Of a stretch of DNA of 64,000 bases, positions 51,975-61,013 are shown one piece after another. Under the pieces are notes generated by a model. It did not search any database. It was not told the DNA's origin and saw nothing but the letters and a program-made list of their open reading frames with translations. Positions within the stretch are counted from its first letter, which is position 1; every line of letters starts with the position of its first letter. Made by a program: the position numbers and the translations under genes. The stretch spans positions 62,001 through 126,000 of the forward strand of contig NZ_JBEXDG010000022.1 of assembly GCF_040605635.1 (NCBI RefSeq), given 5' to 3'. The DNA comes from Dactylosporangium sp040605635 (GTDB taxonomy: Bacteria; Actinomycetota; Actinomycetes; Mycobacteriales; Micromonosporaceae).

Positions 51975-53594
51975 ATGTCGAATGACCTGCATCCGCGCCG
52001 GGCGGTGTACGCGCCGCGTGGTGTCGTGGCGACCACCCAGCCGCTCGCCGCTTCAGCGGGGCTTGCGGTGCTGCGCCGCGGCGGCAACGCCGTGGACGCG
52101 GCCGTCGCCACCGCCGCCGCGCTGACCGTGCTGCAACCGGGGTCCAACGACATCGGCAGTGACCTGTTCGCGATCGTGTGGGACGGCGAGCGGCTGCACG
52201 GCCTCAACGCCTCGGGTCGCTCGCCGGCGCTGCTGACCCGCGACCTGGTGCTGGAGCGCACGCCGTCGGCCCGGGCCGGGGAGGCGCTGGGCGGCGCGCA
52301 GGCGGCCGCCGAGCGGGTCATGCCGGCGCGCGGCTGGCTGCCCGTGACTGTGCCCGGCGCCCCGGCGGGCTGGCGTGACCTGCACGGACGGTTCGGCTCG
52401 CTGCCGTTCGCGGACCTGTTCGACGACGCGGTCGCCTACGCCGAGCACGGTTACGGGGTGTCGCCGATCGTCGCGCACCACTGGGACCGCGCGGTCGAGG
52501 TGGTGCACGCCGCACTGCACGGCGACGAGTTCACCGAGTGGACCCGTGTCTTCACCCACGGTGGCCGGGCGCCGCGGGCGGGGGAGCGGTTCAGCAACCC
52601 GGACGCGGCCCGCACGCTGCGGTCGATCGCGGCGAGCGGCGGCGCTTCGTTCTACCGGGGCGAGCTGGCCGAGGCGGTGGTGGCGCACGCCGAGCGGACC
52701 GGCGGGCTGCTGCGCGAGGCCGACCTGGCGGAACACGCGTCGCTCTGGGTCGAGCCGCTGTCGGTGCGGTACCGCGGACACGAGGTCTGGGAGCTGCCGC
52801 CGAACGGGCAGGGCATCGCCGCATTGCAGGCGCTCGGGATCCTCGACGGGTTCGCCGCGGGTGGCGACGGTGACCTGCACCGGCAGATCGAGTCCGTCAA
52901 GCTCGGGTTCGCCGACGCTCATGCGTATGTGGGCGACCCTTCGCTGGTCGTACACCAGCCGAACCTTTTGAATCCTGACTACCTGGCGAGACGCCGGGCG
53001 CTGATCGGCCAGGATGCCGTAGAGCACCCGCCCGGTGACCCCGCGCGAGGCGGGACGGTCTACCTCTGCACCGCCGACGCCGACGGCCGCATGGTGAGCC
53101 TGATCCAGTCGAACTACATGGGCTTCGGCTCGCACGTCGTCGTGCCGGGCACCGGCTTCAGCCTGCAGAACCGCGGCGCCGGGTTCTCGCTCGGCGAAGG
53201 TCACCCGAACGAGGTGGGACCGGGCCGGCGACCGTTCCACACGATCATCCCCGGCTTCCTGACCAGGGACGGCGCGCCGGTCGGGCCGTTCGGCGTGATG
53301 GGCGGCCACATGCAGCCACAGGGACACGTGCAGGTGGTCCGGTCGACGGTGGACGACCTGCTGGATCCGCAGGCGGCTCTGGACCGTTCGCGTTGGTACT
53401 GGCACACGGGGCTGGACGTCCGGCTGGAGCCCGGCCTCGCCGACGCCGCCGGCGACCTGCGGCGGCGCGGTCACCAGGTGCGGATCGTCGACGAGCAGGG
53501 CGCGTTCGGCTACGGGCAGGCGATCTGGCGGACACCGTCCGGCTATGTCGCGGGCTCCGAGCCGCGGGCCGACGGCGCCGCGCTGGGCTATTAA
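51975..53594 (+). CDS. ggt: gamma-glutamyltransferase-family protein, cytoplasmic type
   Basis: A 539-residue Ntn-hydrolase precursor with no signal peptide. It opens YAPRGVVATTQPLAASAG and GGNAVDAAVATAAAL. The nucleophile at which the chain self-cleaves should be Thr361 (GGTVYLCTADADG), which lines up with the first Thr of the usual TTH motif. The lid-like region and the usual glutamate-binding residues are less conserved, so the substrate may be another gamma-glutamyl amide or a cephalosporin-like compound. It is inserted between tilS and hpt, an order I do not recall from other Actinobacteria. Confidence 0.88.
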   Translation: MSNDLHPRRAVYAPRGVVATTQPLAASAGLAVLRRGGNAVDAAVATAAALTVLQPGSNDIGSDLFAIVWDGERLHGLNASGRSPALLTRDLVLERTPSARAGEALGGAQAAAERVMPARGWLPVTVPGAPAGWRDLHGRFGSLPFADLFDDAVAYAEHGYGVSPIVAHHWDRAVEVVHAALHGDEFTEWTRVFTHGGRAPRAGERFSNPDAARTLRSIAASGGASFYRGELAEAVVAHAERTGGLLREADLAEHASLWVEPLSVRYRGHEVWELPPNGQGIAALQALGILDGFAAGGDGDLHRQIESVKLGFADAHAYVGDPSLVVHQPNLLNPDYLARRRALIGQDAVEHPPGDPARGGTVYLCTADADGRMVSLIQSNYMGFGSHVVVPGTGFSLQNRGAGFSLGEGHPNEVGPGRRPFHTIIPGFLTRDGAPVGPFGVMGGHMQPQGHVQVVRSTVDDLLDPQAALDRSRWYWHTGLDVRLEPGLADAAGDLRRRGHQVRIVDEQGAFGYGQAIWRTPSGYVAGSEPRADGAALGY

Positions 53595-53659
53595 TGGCGG
53601 ACGTCTCCCGGGGGTGACCCGCCGTCGATCCGGGAGGGCCGATACGGCAGGCTAGGCGC

Positions 53660-54235
53660 ATGGCCGACGGCACCACCTGGCACGCGTCCGACATCGACCA
53701 CGTGATCATCAGCGAGGAGCAGATCCGGGACAAAACGGCGGAGCTCGCCAAGCAGGTGGCGGCGGACCACGCCGACGTCGACTCGATCCTCCTGGTCGGG
53801 GTGCTCAAGGGCGCCGTGATGTTCATGGCGGACTTCGCCCGCGCGCTGGGCCGGGTCGGTCCGCCGGTGGAGCTCGAGTTCATGGCGGTCTCGTCGTACG
53901 GGCAGGGCACGACGTCCTCCGGGGTCGTGCGCATCCTCAAGGACCTGGACCGCGACATCGCCGGTCGGCACGTGATCGTCGTCGAGGACATCGTCGACTC
54001 GGGTCTCACGCTGTCATGGCTGCTGAAGTACCTGCAGAGCCGCTCCGCGGCCCAGGTCGACGTGGTGGCGCTGCTGCGCAAGCCCGATGCGCTGAGAGTG
54101 AACGTGCCGGTGCGGTATGTCGGCTTCGACATCCCCAGCGAGTTCGTCGTCGGATACGGGCTCGACTATGCCGAGCGCTACCGTGACCTGCCCTTTGTCG
54201 GGGTGCTCAAGCCCTCGGTCTACGGGCAGGGCTGA
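53660..54235 (+). CDS. hpt: hypoxanthine phosphoribosyltransferase
   Basis: A 191-residue purine salvage enzyme (hypoxanthine or guanine plus PRPP to nucleotide). The PRPP motif is VVEDIVDSGLT, the flexible loop has SSYGQGTTSSG, and VGYGLDYAERYRDLP is the conserved C-terminal block. It is upstream of ftsH as in most Actinobacteria. A weak CAGGCT hexamer lies six bases before the ATG. Confidence 0.95.
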   Translation: MADGTTWHASDIDHVIISEEQIRDKTAELAKQVAADHADVDSILLVGVLKGAVMFMADFARALGRVGPPVELEFMAVSSYGQGTTSSGVVRILKDLDRDIAGRHVIVVEDIVDSGLTLSWLLKYLQSRSAAQVDVVALLRKPDALRVNVPVRYVGFDIPSEFVVGYGLDYAERYRDLPFVGVLKPSVYGQG

Positions 54236-54446
54236 CCCCGCACTTCCTGGGAGTCTGCTGGGAGCATCTCCTCCCCGGCCCACGCCGATCCGCGACTGTC
54301 GGTGCCACGGTGTACCGTCAAATGGTCGCGAGCGTCAACCAAGCCATTCTGTCGACGCTTTCGACATCGCGTCGGCACAGTGGGTCCGGCGCGGTCAGCG
54401 GTCTTACGGATGGAGGGGCCGGGCGCCGCGTGCGCTCGACGACAAC

Positions 54447-56450
54447 ATGGAACGTACCCGTTTGTTCCGCCGGCCGGTGGTCTGGATCCTCCTGGTGATC
54501 ATCGGTGCGATCATCCTCAGTTCCTTCTTCACGTCCGGCCCCAGCTACACCAAGGCGGACACTTCGCAGGTGCTTGCCCTGTTGCGTGAGGGCAAAGCCA
54601 AGAAGGCGGTCATTCAGGACAAGGAGCAGACGCTCAAACTTGACCTGAAGACCAAGGAGACCATCAAGGGCTCCAAGACGGACAAGGTCGAGACCTCCTT
54701 CACCGCGCGGTCCGCCGACGAGCTGCAGAACGAGCTCGCCGAGCTGCAGGCCGCCAAGAAGATCGACCAGTACAACGTCAATGTCACGCAGGACAACATC
54801 TTCGTCAGCCTGCTGATCAACCTTCTGCCGATCGCGGTGCTGGTCGTCCTTCTGCTGCTCTTCATGTCGCAGATGCAGGGCGGCGGCTCGCGGGTGCTCA
54901 ACTTCGGCAAGTCGAAGGCCAAGCTGATCTCCAAGGACACGCCGAAGACGACCTTCGCCGACGTGGCCGGCTCCGACGAGGCCGTCGAAGAGCTGCACGA
55001 GATCAAGGACTTCCTGCAGGCCCCGGCCAAATACCAGGCCCTCGGCGCCAAGATCCCGAAGGGCGTCCTGCTCTACGGCCCGCCCGGCACCGGTAAGACG
55101 CTGCTGGCCCGCGCCGTCGCCGGCGAGGCCGGCGTGCCGTTCTACTCGATCTCCGGCTCGGACTTCGTCGAGATGTTCGTCGGTGTCGGCGCCTCCCGGG
55201 TCCGTGACCTGTTCGAGCAGGCCAAGGCCAACGCGCCCGCCATCGTCTTCGTCGACGAGATCGACGCCGTCGGCCGTCACCGCGGCGCCGGCATGGGCGG
55301 CGGGCACGACGAGCGCGAGCAGACGCTCAACCAGCTCCTCGTCGAGATGGACGGCTTCGACACCAAGGGCGGCGTGATCCTGATCGCGGCCACCAACCGG
55401 CCCGACATCCTCGACCCGGCGCTGCTGCGCCCGGGCCGCTTCGACCGGCAGATCCCCGTCGACCGGCCCGACATGGAGGGCCGCAAGGCGATCCTGCGGG
55501 TCCACGCGAAGGGCAAGCCGTTCACGCCCGACGTCGACCTCGACGCGGTCGCCCGCCGCACGCCCGGCTTCACGGGCGCGGACCTGGCCAACGTCATCAA
55601 CGAGTCGGCGCTGCTGACCGCCCGCCACGAGAAGCGTGCGATCACCAACGACTACCTCGAAGAGGCGATCGACCGGGTTGTCGCCGGCCCCGAGCGGCGC
55701 ACCCGCATCATGAGCGACCACGAGAAGAAGGTCACCGCGTATCACGAGGGCGGCCACGCGCTGGTCGCCTGGGCACTGCCGCACTCCGCGCCGGTGCACA
55801 AGGTGACCATCCTGTCCCGCGGCCGTTCGCTGGGCCACACGCTGGTCCTGCCGACCGAGGACAAGTACACGCAGACCCGCTCCGAGATGATCGACACCCT
55901 GGCGTATGCGCTGGGTGGCCGCGCCGCCGAGGAGCTCATCTTCCACGAGCCGACCACCGGCGCCGGCAACGACATCGAGAAGGCGACCGCGCTCGCCCGT
56001 TCGATGATCACGGAGTACGGCATGAGCGCCAAGCTCGGCGCCGTGAAGTACGGCACCGGCGAGGGCGAGCCGTTCCTCGGCCGCACGATGGGCCACGAGC
56101 GGGACTACTCGGAGAAGGTCGCTGCCGAGATCGACGGCGAGATGCGCGCCCTCATCGAGATCGCGCACGACGAGGCGTGGGAGATCCTGGTCGAATACCG
56201 CGACGTGCTGGACCAGATCGTCGAGGAGCTGTTCGAGAAGGAAACCATCTCCCAGACCGACATGGCCCGCATCTGCGCCCGCGTGGTCAAGCGGCCGCCG
56301 ATGGCGCCGTTCAGCGGCAACGGCCGCCGGCGGCGGGCCCTCGAGGCCGGCGCCAACGGTGCCGAGGTCGGCCAGCCGGTCGGGCTGAACGGCGACGGTG
56401 ACCACGTGCGGATCACCAGCGGCGGCGAGACCACGGACGGCAAGAACTGA
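54447..56450 (+). CDS. ftsH: ATP-dependent zinc metalloprotease FtsH
   Basis: A 667-residue membrane AAA protease. Two membrane helices (about 10-27 and 118-141) flank the periplasmic domain. Walker A is GPPGTGKT (211-218), Walker B VFVDEID, and the second region of homology is ATNRPDILDPALLRPGRFDR. The zinc motif is HEGGH (His433, Glu434, His437). It degrades damaged membrane proteins and short-lived regulators. The ATG at 54447 is chosen; the open frame upstream covers the hpt-ftsH gap, which has no gene. The tail is longer and Gly/Asn-rich as in actinobacterial FtsH. Confidence 0.97.
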   Translation: MERTRLFRRPVVWILLVIIGAIILSSFFTSGPSYTKADTSQVLALLREGKAKKAVIQDKEQTLKLDLKTKETIKGSKTDKVETSFTARSADELQNELAELQAAKKIDQYNVNVTQDNIFVSLLINLLPIAVLVVLLLLFMSQMQGGGSRVLNFGKSKAKLISKDTPKTTFADVAGSDEAVEELHEIKDFLQAPAKYQALGAKIPKGVLLYGPPGTGKTLLARAVAGEAGVPFYSISGSDFVEMFVGVGASRVRDLFEQAKANAPAIVFVDEIDAVGRHRGAGMGGGHDEREQTLNQLLVEMDGFDTKGGVILIAATNRPDILDPALLRPGRFDRQIPVDRPDMEGRKAILRVHAKGKPFTPDVDLDAVARRTPGFTGADLANVINESALLTARHEKRAITNDYLEEAIDRVVAGPERRTRIMSDHEKKVTAYHEGGHALVAWALPHSAPVHKVTILSRGRSLGHTLVLPTEDKYTQTRSEMIDTLAYALGGRAAEELIFHEPTTGAGNDIEKATALARSMITEYGMSAKLGAVKYGTGEGEPFLGRTMGHERDYSEKVAAEIDGEMRALIEIAHDEAWEILVEYRDVLDQIVEELFEKETISQTDMARICARVVKRPPMAPFSGNGRRRRALEAGANGAEVGQPVGLNGDGDHVRITSGGETTDGKN

Positions 56451-56566
56451 GCGAGATCAGTAGCACCGAGCCCGACGCCGAAGACAACGGCGCCGGGCTC
56501 GGTGCATCAGTCGAGACCGAGCTCGACCACGTCGCCGCCCGGCTCGTCAGCGGGAAGCTCGGTGGC

Positions 56567-57148
56567 GTGGAGGTCGAGCGCAACGTCGACCTGAAGCGCA
56601 TCGAGGTGGCCGTCCGCGAGATCCTGCTCGCCGTCGGCGAGGACCCCGACCGCGACGGGCTGCGCAAGACGCCCGCCCGGGTCGCCCGCGCATATGCCGA
56701 GCTCTTCGCCGGCCTGCGCGTCGACCCGGCCCAGGTCCTGTCCACGACCTTCGAGGCGGACCACGAGGAGCTCGTCCTCGTCCGCGACATCGAGGTCATG
56801 TCGATGTGCGAGCACCACCTGCTGCCGTTCCACGGCGTCGCGCACATCGGCTACATCCCCGGCCACGACGGCCGCATCACGGGCCTGTCGAAGCTGGCGC
56901 GGCTCGTCGAGGTCTACGCGCGGCGGCCGCAGGTGCAGGAGCGGCTCAACTCGCAGATCGCCGACCTGCTGATGAACGAGCTCAACCCGCGCGGCGTCAT
57001 CGTGGTCATCGAGTGCGAGCACATGTGCATGTCGATGCGCGGCATTCAGAAGGGCGGCTCGCGCACGATCACGTCCGCGGTCCGCGGTCTGCTCCGCGAC
57101 GACGCCAAGTCCCGCGCCGAGGCGATGTCCCTGATCCTGCGCGGCTAG
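56567..57148 (+). CDS. folE: GTP cyclohydrolase I
   Basis: A 193-residue enzyme (from GTG 56567) that opens the GTP imidazole ring to start folate synthesis. Motifs: DPDRDGLRKTPARVARAY, MCEHHLLPFHG (zinc Cys and His) and CEHMCMSMRG. The frame is open upstream to a CTG at 56447 that overlaps the ftsH stop as CTGA; that start would add 40 residues. The short form has the complete domain. It is followed by a terminator, and the usual folP/folB/folK genes do not follow within the window. Confidence 0.95.
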   Translation: MEVERNVDLKRIEVAVREILLAVGEDPDRDGLRKTPARVARAYAELFAGLRVDPAQVLSTTFEADHEELVLVRDIEVMSMCEHHLLPFHGVAHIGYIPGHDGRITGLSKLARLVEVYARRPQVQERLNSQIADLLMNELNPRGVIVVIECEHMCMSMRGIQKGGSRTITSAVRGLLRDDAKSRAEAMSLILRG

Positions 57149-57172
57149 CCCGCCAGGGTTTCGCAGCTGCCG

Positions 57173-57213
57173 AGCCCGGCCGATGGTCGACGACCATCCG
57201 GCCGGGCTTTCGC
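57173..57213 (+). terminator. probable terminator after folE
   Basis: An inverted repeat AGCCCGGCC ... GGCCGGGCT with inner arms GATGGTCG/CGACCATC and a one-base bulge, followed by TTTCG. The T run is short. Confidence 0.6.
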
Positions 57214-57385
57214 CGTGTCGCCAGCCGTTCGCATCGCTCGCTTCGATCCCGGCGCCGGTCCTCTTCGTGCAGCTGACCGTGCCGGGTCTCCGCGTGCGGC
57301 CAGCTGCGCAAGTGCTCTGATCAGCCGGGCGTCGGACGTGCTGCGCCCCGGGTCACTCTTGTCCGTCGTGGCCAGGTGGCCTGCG

Positions 57386-59389
57386 TCAGCGCAGTACCAA
57401 CACCGCGACGAAAACCATGAGGGGGACCAGGGCCAGGAGGCTGATCGTCAGGCCCATCACCGGGGTCCTGGACGTCGGCCGTCGGGTGGTCGCGCCGATC
57501 GTCAGCCAGCCCAGGCCGAAGGCCAGCGCCGGCAGTACCAGCGCACAAGGCAGCGCAAGGAGGCTGATCTCGTCGAAACGTTCGCCCGCCAGCAGGGTCG
57601 GCACCTGAACGACCGCTGCGAGCACCGCGAACGTGAAGTAGATCGCGGCGTTCATCCAGACCCGGGTGCTGGAGGCGGTGTCCGACCGGCCGGGAACGGC
57701 GAGCGCAGCCTCAGACTGCTTCAGGCCCGCCGCCGCCACGCGGAGGGCATGGGACACCCTCCCGGGTAGCGAGTCGGGCGCTGGAGGGCTCACAGGGCGC
57801 ACGGCACCCGTCCCGGTGGCGCCGGTGGACACGGGGGCAGGCACGCCGCTGACGGCCATCGGCCGGATGGGACCGCCGCTGACCTGAGCGGGGCTCTTCG
57901 CGAGACCGGGGCTCGGCGCGTGCGCCTGGCCGGGGCTCTGCGGACGGGCGGGGACACCGCTGACCGGGGGGCGATAGGTCGGCTGTGCGCCCGTCGGGCC
58001 GCTCAACGCGTTGCTCTGGTACGGGCCCATAATCGCGCCCGTGTTGCCCGCGGTGCTGCCCATGTACAGGTTGCCGGTCGCCGGCGGCGTCGGGGGAGCG
58101 CTCACCGGAACGGTCGCCGTGCGCGGACCCTGGTGCGGGGCCTGCGTAGCGCCGCGGCGGCGGCCCGCGGGCTGCGCGGCGCCGGTCAGCACCGAGGCCG
58201 CCGTCTGCGTCTCCTGCCAGCTCGGCAGCATCTCGAACGGCCGGCCGCCGATCTCGCGGGAGACCTCCGCCAGGTACGCCTGGTGGTGGGCCAGCTTCGC
58301 CCGGATCGCCGACAGGTCGTCGCGCGCGGCCTTCAGCGCCGCCTTGTGCTCCGCGACGAGCGCGATGACCTCCCGCCGGACCGCGTCGAGCCGCTGCCCG
58401 GCGGCCACGTAGTTCAGCCACGCCGTCCTGCTCGGCTCGCCAACCGGCGCCGGTGGCGTGCTCCAGGGGCCGGCGAGCTGGGCGCACACACGGCGTACCA
58501 GATCAGCGGGTGGATCAGGGTCAAGATATACGGGAGCGTTGAGCCTTCCGGGCGTGACGCCGGTGCCGGAGAACGTGGCCCCGGGCGGGTCGCCCACCCA
58601 CGCGTGCGGGTTGCGGATCGCGATCTGCGTCGCGTGCGGCAGCGGCGCCTGAGTGGTCTCCGCGGTCAACGGGGGCGGCGGCCAGCCGGCCGCGATGAGA
58701 TGCAACCTGCCCGCCGGACCCGCGTGCGCCAGCCCCGCGATCCTGGCCAGGTCCCGGCCCTCCGTCAGCTCCGGCAGCGACGCGATCACGATGAGCAGCG
58801 TCGGACCGGCACCGTCCGTGCGGGCCGCGAGCCAGCGCTCTCCGTCGTCCAGTACGGCGCGGAGACCCTCCACATCGGTCACCGGCGGCGGCATGACCGG
58901 CTCGATCCCGGTGAACCACCCGAACGTGGACCCCGAGTCGACCGAGTCGACCGCCCGGATCCGCACCGACCCCGGCGGCGACGACGCGAGCAGCCGCAGC
59001 ACCAGACTGCGCAACAACCCCGCGACCCGGCTGTCCCTGGCATCGGCGTCGATGGCGATGTGCCCCGCCCGCAGCAGCGGCACCACGACCGGGAACCGCG
59101 CGTCGTCCAGCGGATGCGCCTGCCCGACCCTCACGAACGTCGGCGGCAGCGGCCCCCCGAGCGGAGTGCTCGGCGCCAACGCGTCCAGCTGCGCCCCCAA
59201 CCACCCCGGCGCCAGCAGATTCGCGTCCGCCCGCAGCTCAGCGGTGAGGTCGTGCTGTTCCGCATACTGATCCGCGGGCGCCGCGTTCGGCGAGTAACCA
59301 TCGAGGATCGGCCCGGCGGCGGCGACCAGCGCAGCGGTGTGCCGGTGCAGCGCCGCCGCTCGCTCGATCCGTGCCCGCAGGCGTGCCAC
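57386..59389 (-). CDS. membrane protein with degenerate FtsK/SpoIIIE-like domain
   Basis: A 667-residue protein from the GTG at 59389 (AAAGGGG upstream). Residues 103-160 follow the strand-loop-helix pattern of the FtsK/EccC motor domain (GHIAIDADARDSRVAGLLRS then SSPPGSVRIRAVD), but the expected Walker A loop is replaced by DADARDSR, so ATP binding is unlikely. A long Pro/Gly/Ala linker (about 410-560) leads to three C-terminal membrane helices (about 580-665). The folE operon is behind its 3' end. It is probably a structural or adaptor part of the transfer-type cluster to its right. The assignment is by pattern only. Confidence 0.6.
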   Translation of the reverse strand: MARLRARIERAAALHRHTAALVAAAGPILDGYSPNAAPADQYAEQHDLTAELRADANLLAPGWLGAQLDALAPSTPLGGPLPPTFVRVGQAHPLDDARFPVVVPLLRAGHIAIDADARDSRVAGLLRSLVLRLLASSPPGSVRIRAVDSVDSGSTFGWFTGIEPVMPPPVTDVEGLRAVLDDGERWLAARTDGAGPTLLIVIASLPELTEGRDLARIAGLAHAGPAGRLHLIAAGWPPPPLTAETTQAPLPHATQIAIRNPHAWVGDPPGATFSGTGVTPGRLNAPVYLDPDPPADLVRRVCAQLAGPWSTPPAPVGEPSRTAWLNYVAAGQRLDAVRREVIALVAEHKAALKAARDDLSAIRAKLAHHQAYLAEVSREIGGRPFEMLPSWQETQTAASVLTGAAQPAGRRRGATQAPHQGPRTATVPVSAPPTPPATGNLYMGSTAGNTGAIMGPYQSNALSGPTGAQPTYRPPVSGVPARPQSPGQAHAPSPGLAKSPAQVSGGPIRPMAVSGVPAPVSTGATGTGAVRPVSPPAPDSLPGRVSHALRVAAAGLKQSEAALAVPGRSDTASSTRVWMNAAIYFTFAVLAAVVQVPTLLAGERFDEISLLALPCALVLPALAFGLGWLTIGATTRRPTSRTPVMGLTISLLALVPLMVFVAVLVLR

Positions 59390-59611
59390 CGTGCCCCTTT
59401 CCGCCCTCTCCGATCCAGCAGATGCCGGAACGGTAACGCAGACCGCAGAACCAGTCAGTAGGCGCACTGGGAGTCTTACGTTCCCGCAGGTGCGAGCTTT
59501 GTCCTCCAGCCCTCCTGATCTTGCACCTCCTGCTGTACGTCCTTGCGCACCCCGCTCACTCCTCACCGCGCCCCTTCGGCGGTGCTGGGGCTTCTTTCAT
59601 CGCCGTGCTTC

Positions 59612-59675
59612 GGCGGTGCTGGGTTTCGGCGGTGCTGGGCTTTGGCGGTGCTGGGTTTCGGCGGCGCTGGGCTTT
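59612..59675. repeat. 16-bp tandem repeat, four units
   Basis: Units at 59612-59627, 59628-59643, 59644-59659 and 59660-59675; the ends alternate between TTTC and CTTT, which suggests a 32-bp higher unit. Confidence 0.9.
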
Positions 59676-59744
59676 TGTCACGGTCCGGCGCGGTCCGCCG
59701 TGCCACCCGCGGCGCGGGAGGGTGCCACCCTCACCGCGGCCGGA

Positions 59745-59750
59745 TAGCCT
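59745..59750 (+). promoter_or_regulatory. -10 element TAGCCT, leaderless start of the single-pass protein
   Basis: TAGCCT lies six bases before the GTG at 59757; no ribosome binding site is present. Confidence 0.5.
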
Positions 59751-59756
59751 CTGAAC

Positions 59757-60380
59757 GTGGACCCATCGAAGCCGAACGAGCCGAACATCGATCAGGGCAG
59801 GTCGATCCCCCGATCCCGGCCCAGCGACGACGATGTCCTCGAAGGCGAGATCATCGGCAAGGACGAGCCTCTGCGCCGCCCTGACCCCGCTCCCGGCCCA
59901 CCTCCCAAGCCTCCGAAGCGAGGCCTCGGCTTCCGCAAGACCTTGCTCCTGGTCATAGCAGTGACAGCACTCGGCCTATGCCTGGGCGGCTCGATTACCG
60001 CCTATGTCCTGTACGACAAGGCCACCACCCCCGACCGCAGCACGCCACGCGCCGCGTTCGAGCAGTATCTTGACGCTCGAGTCAACGGGAGCACGCCTGA
60101 GCGTTTCAATCTGCTCGTCTGCCGTTCGACCAACCTGCGAGACTTCGACAGCTTGGTTGCAACGATCGAAGCGCGTGAGAAAGAATTCGGCACCGATATC
60201 CAGATCAACGTCGTTGATACGCAGATCAACGAATCCGCCGGCGGGCGTGCGACAATTGAAACGAACATTGTCATGAGTTTTGTCAAAGACTCGGCTCGAC
60301 AAGACCAGCAGCGTTGGCATTTCGAATTGGCCGACGAAGGTGGTTGGCGGGTCTGTTCTGCCCGACGTATCGACTCGTAG
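59757..60380 (+). CDS. single-pass membrane protein with NTF2-like domain
   Basis: A 207-residue protein with a charged, Pro-rich cytoplasmic N-terminus (about 60 residues), one membrane helix (KTLLLVIAVTALGLCLGGSI) and an outer domain of about 115 residues that begins STPRAAFEQYLDARVNG, a DUF4878/NTF2-like pattern. VirB8 and TcpC of transfer systems have the same fold and topology, so it may be a VirB8-like piece; it could also be a stand-alone sensor. It is divergent from the pseudo-FtsK gene and ends three bases before the convergent unknown gene. Confidence 0.6.
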   Translation: MDPSKPNEPNIDQGRSIPRSRPSDDDVLEGEIIGKDEPLRRPDPAPGPPPKPPKRGLGFRKTLLLVIAVTALGLCLGGSITAYVLYDKATTPDRSTPRAAFEQYLDARVNGSTPERFNLLVCRSTNLRDFDSLVATIEAREKEFGTDIQINVVDTQINESAGGRATIETNIVMSFVKDSARQDQQRWHFELADEGGWRVCSARRIDS

Positions 60381-60383
60381 CGG

Positions 60384-61013
60384 TCATTCAATCCACAGGA
60401 GGTGGATCGGCAACTCAAGAGTTTTCGGTGCTTGACCACTCCAGGCCCAGCGATACCAGTCCAGCTCCGTGCACACCCGAACGCAGATGTCTCCCTCCGA
60501 GCTGTTGTACGGTTCCGTCACCGCTCGGAGATCTCGCTCATCTTTCCCAGCTTTGTCATTTGGTCCCGGCAGTCGGATCACGCGCAGCCCTGTAACGACT
60601 CCGGTATCGCGTATCCGCCGCGGTGGCCGAACTGGCGGCGCGTCCAGCGAAACCAGTCGTCCCACCAGATCCGTGCCCTTGTCTGCCGGCACTACTGCCG
60701 ACGAGATCCGTTCCGCCCAGACCCGCTCGATCGGCACCAGTGGTGCGAAGACCTCTGTCTGTTCCGATTCGGCCCGGTACCATTCTTGTTCGGGCAGCAC
60801 CGGCACATAGGTCCGGCTGGCCTGAACGACCGAGTCGTCAACGCGTAGGTCGCCACGCCAGCCCAGGCCGGGCAGGCCCACCATCGCGCGTCGGCCGCGC
60901 AAATCGCGGACGGAGGCGGCGGACACCATTTCGATGCCTGCCGGGATTCGTTCGACATCGCCGGCCAGCAGCTCCCAGTCGGGAAGGTCGCCACTGCCTG
61001 GAAAATCGCTCAC
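60384..61013 (-). CDS. hypothetical protein in the transfer-like cluster
   Basis: A 209-residue soluble protein I cannot assign. No signal peptide, membrane helix or known catalytic motif is visible. It is rich in Val, Arg and Trp, and the C-terminal part has a Glu/Asp-containing segment ending LPIHLLWIE. The GTG overlaps the stop of the peptidoglycan hydrolase gene (GTGA), so it is coupled to it and may bind or regulate it or be an immunity-like partner; that is only inference from position. Confidence 0.7.
   Translation of the reverse strand: MSDFPGSGDLPDWELLAGDVERIPAGIEMVSAASVRDLRGRRAMVGLPGLGWRGDLRVDDSVVQASRTYVPVLPEQEWYRAESEQTEVFAPLVPIERVWAERISSAVVPADKGTDLVGRLVSLDAPPVRPPRRIRDTGVVTGLRVIRLPGPNDKAGKDERDLRAVTEPYNSSEGDICVRVCTELDWYRWAWSGQAPKTLELPIHLLWIE

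Larger units (their letters stand above)
59390..59756. other. divergent gap with tandem repeats
   Basis: This 367-base gap contains no supported gene. Four 16-bp units of GGCGGTGCTGGGTTTC/GGCGGTGCTGGGCTTT type are arranged in tandem at 59612-59675. It separates two divergent genes and ends in the promoter of the right-hand one. Confidence 0.7.
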
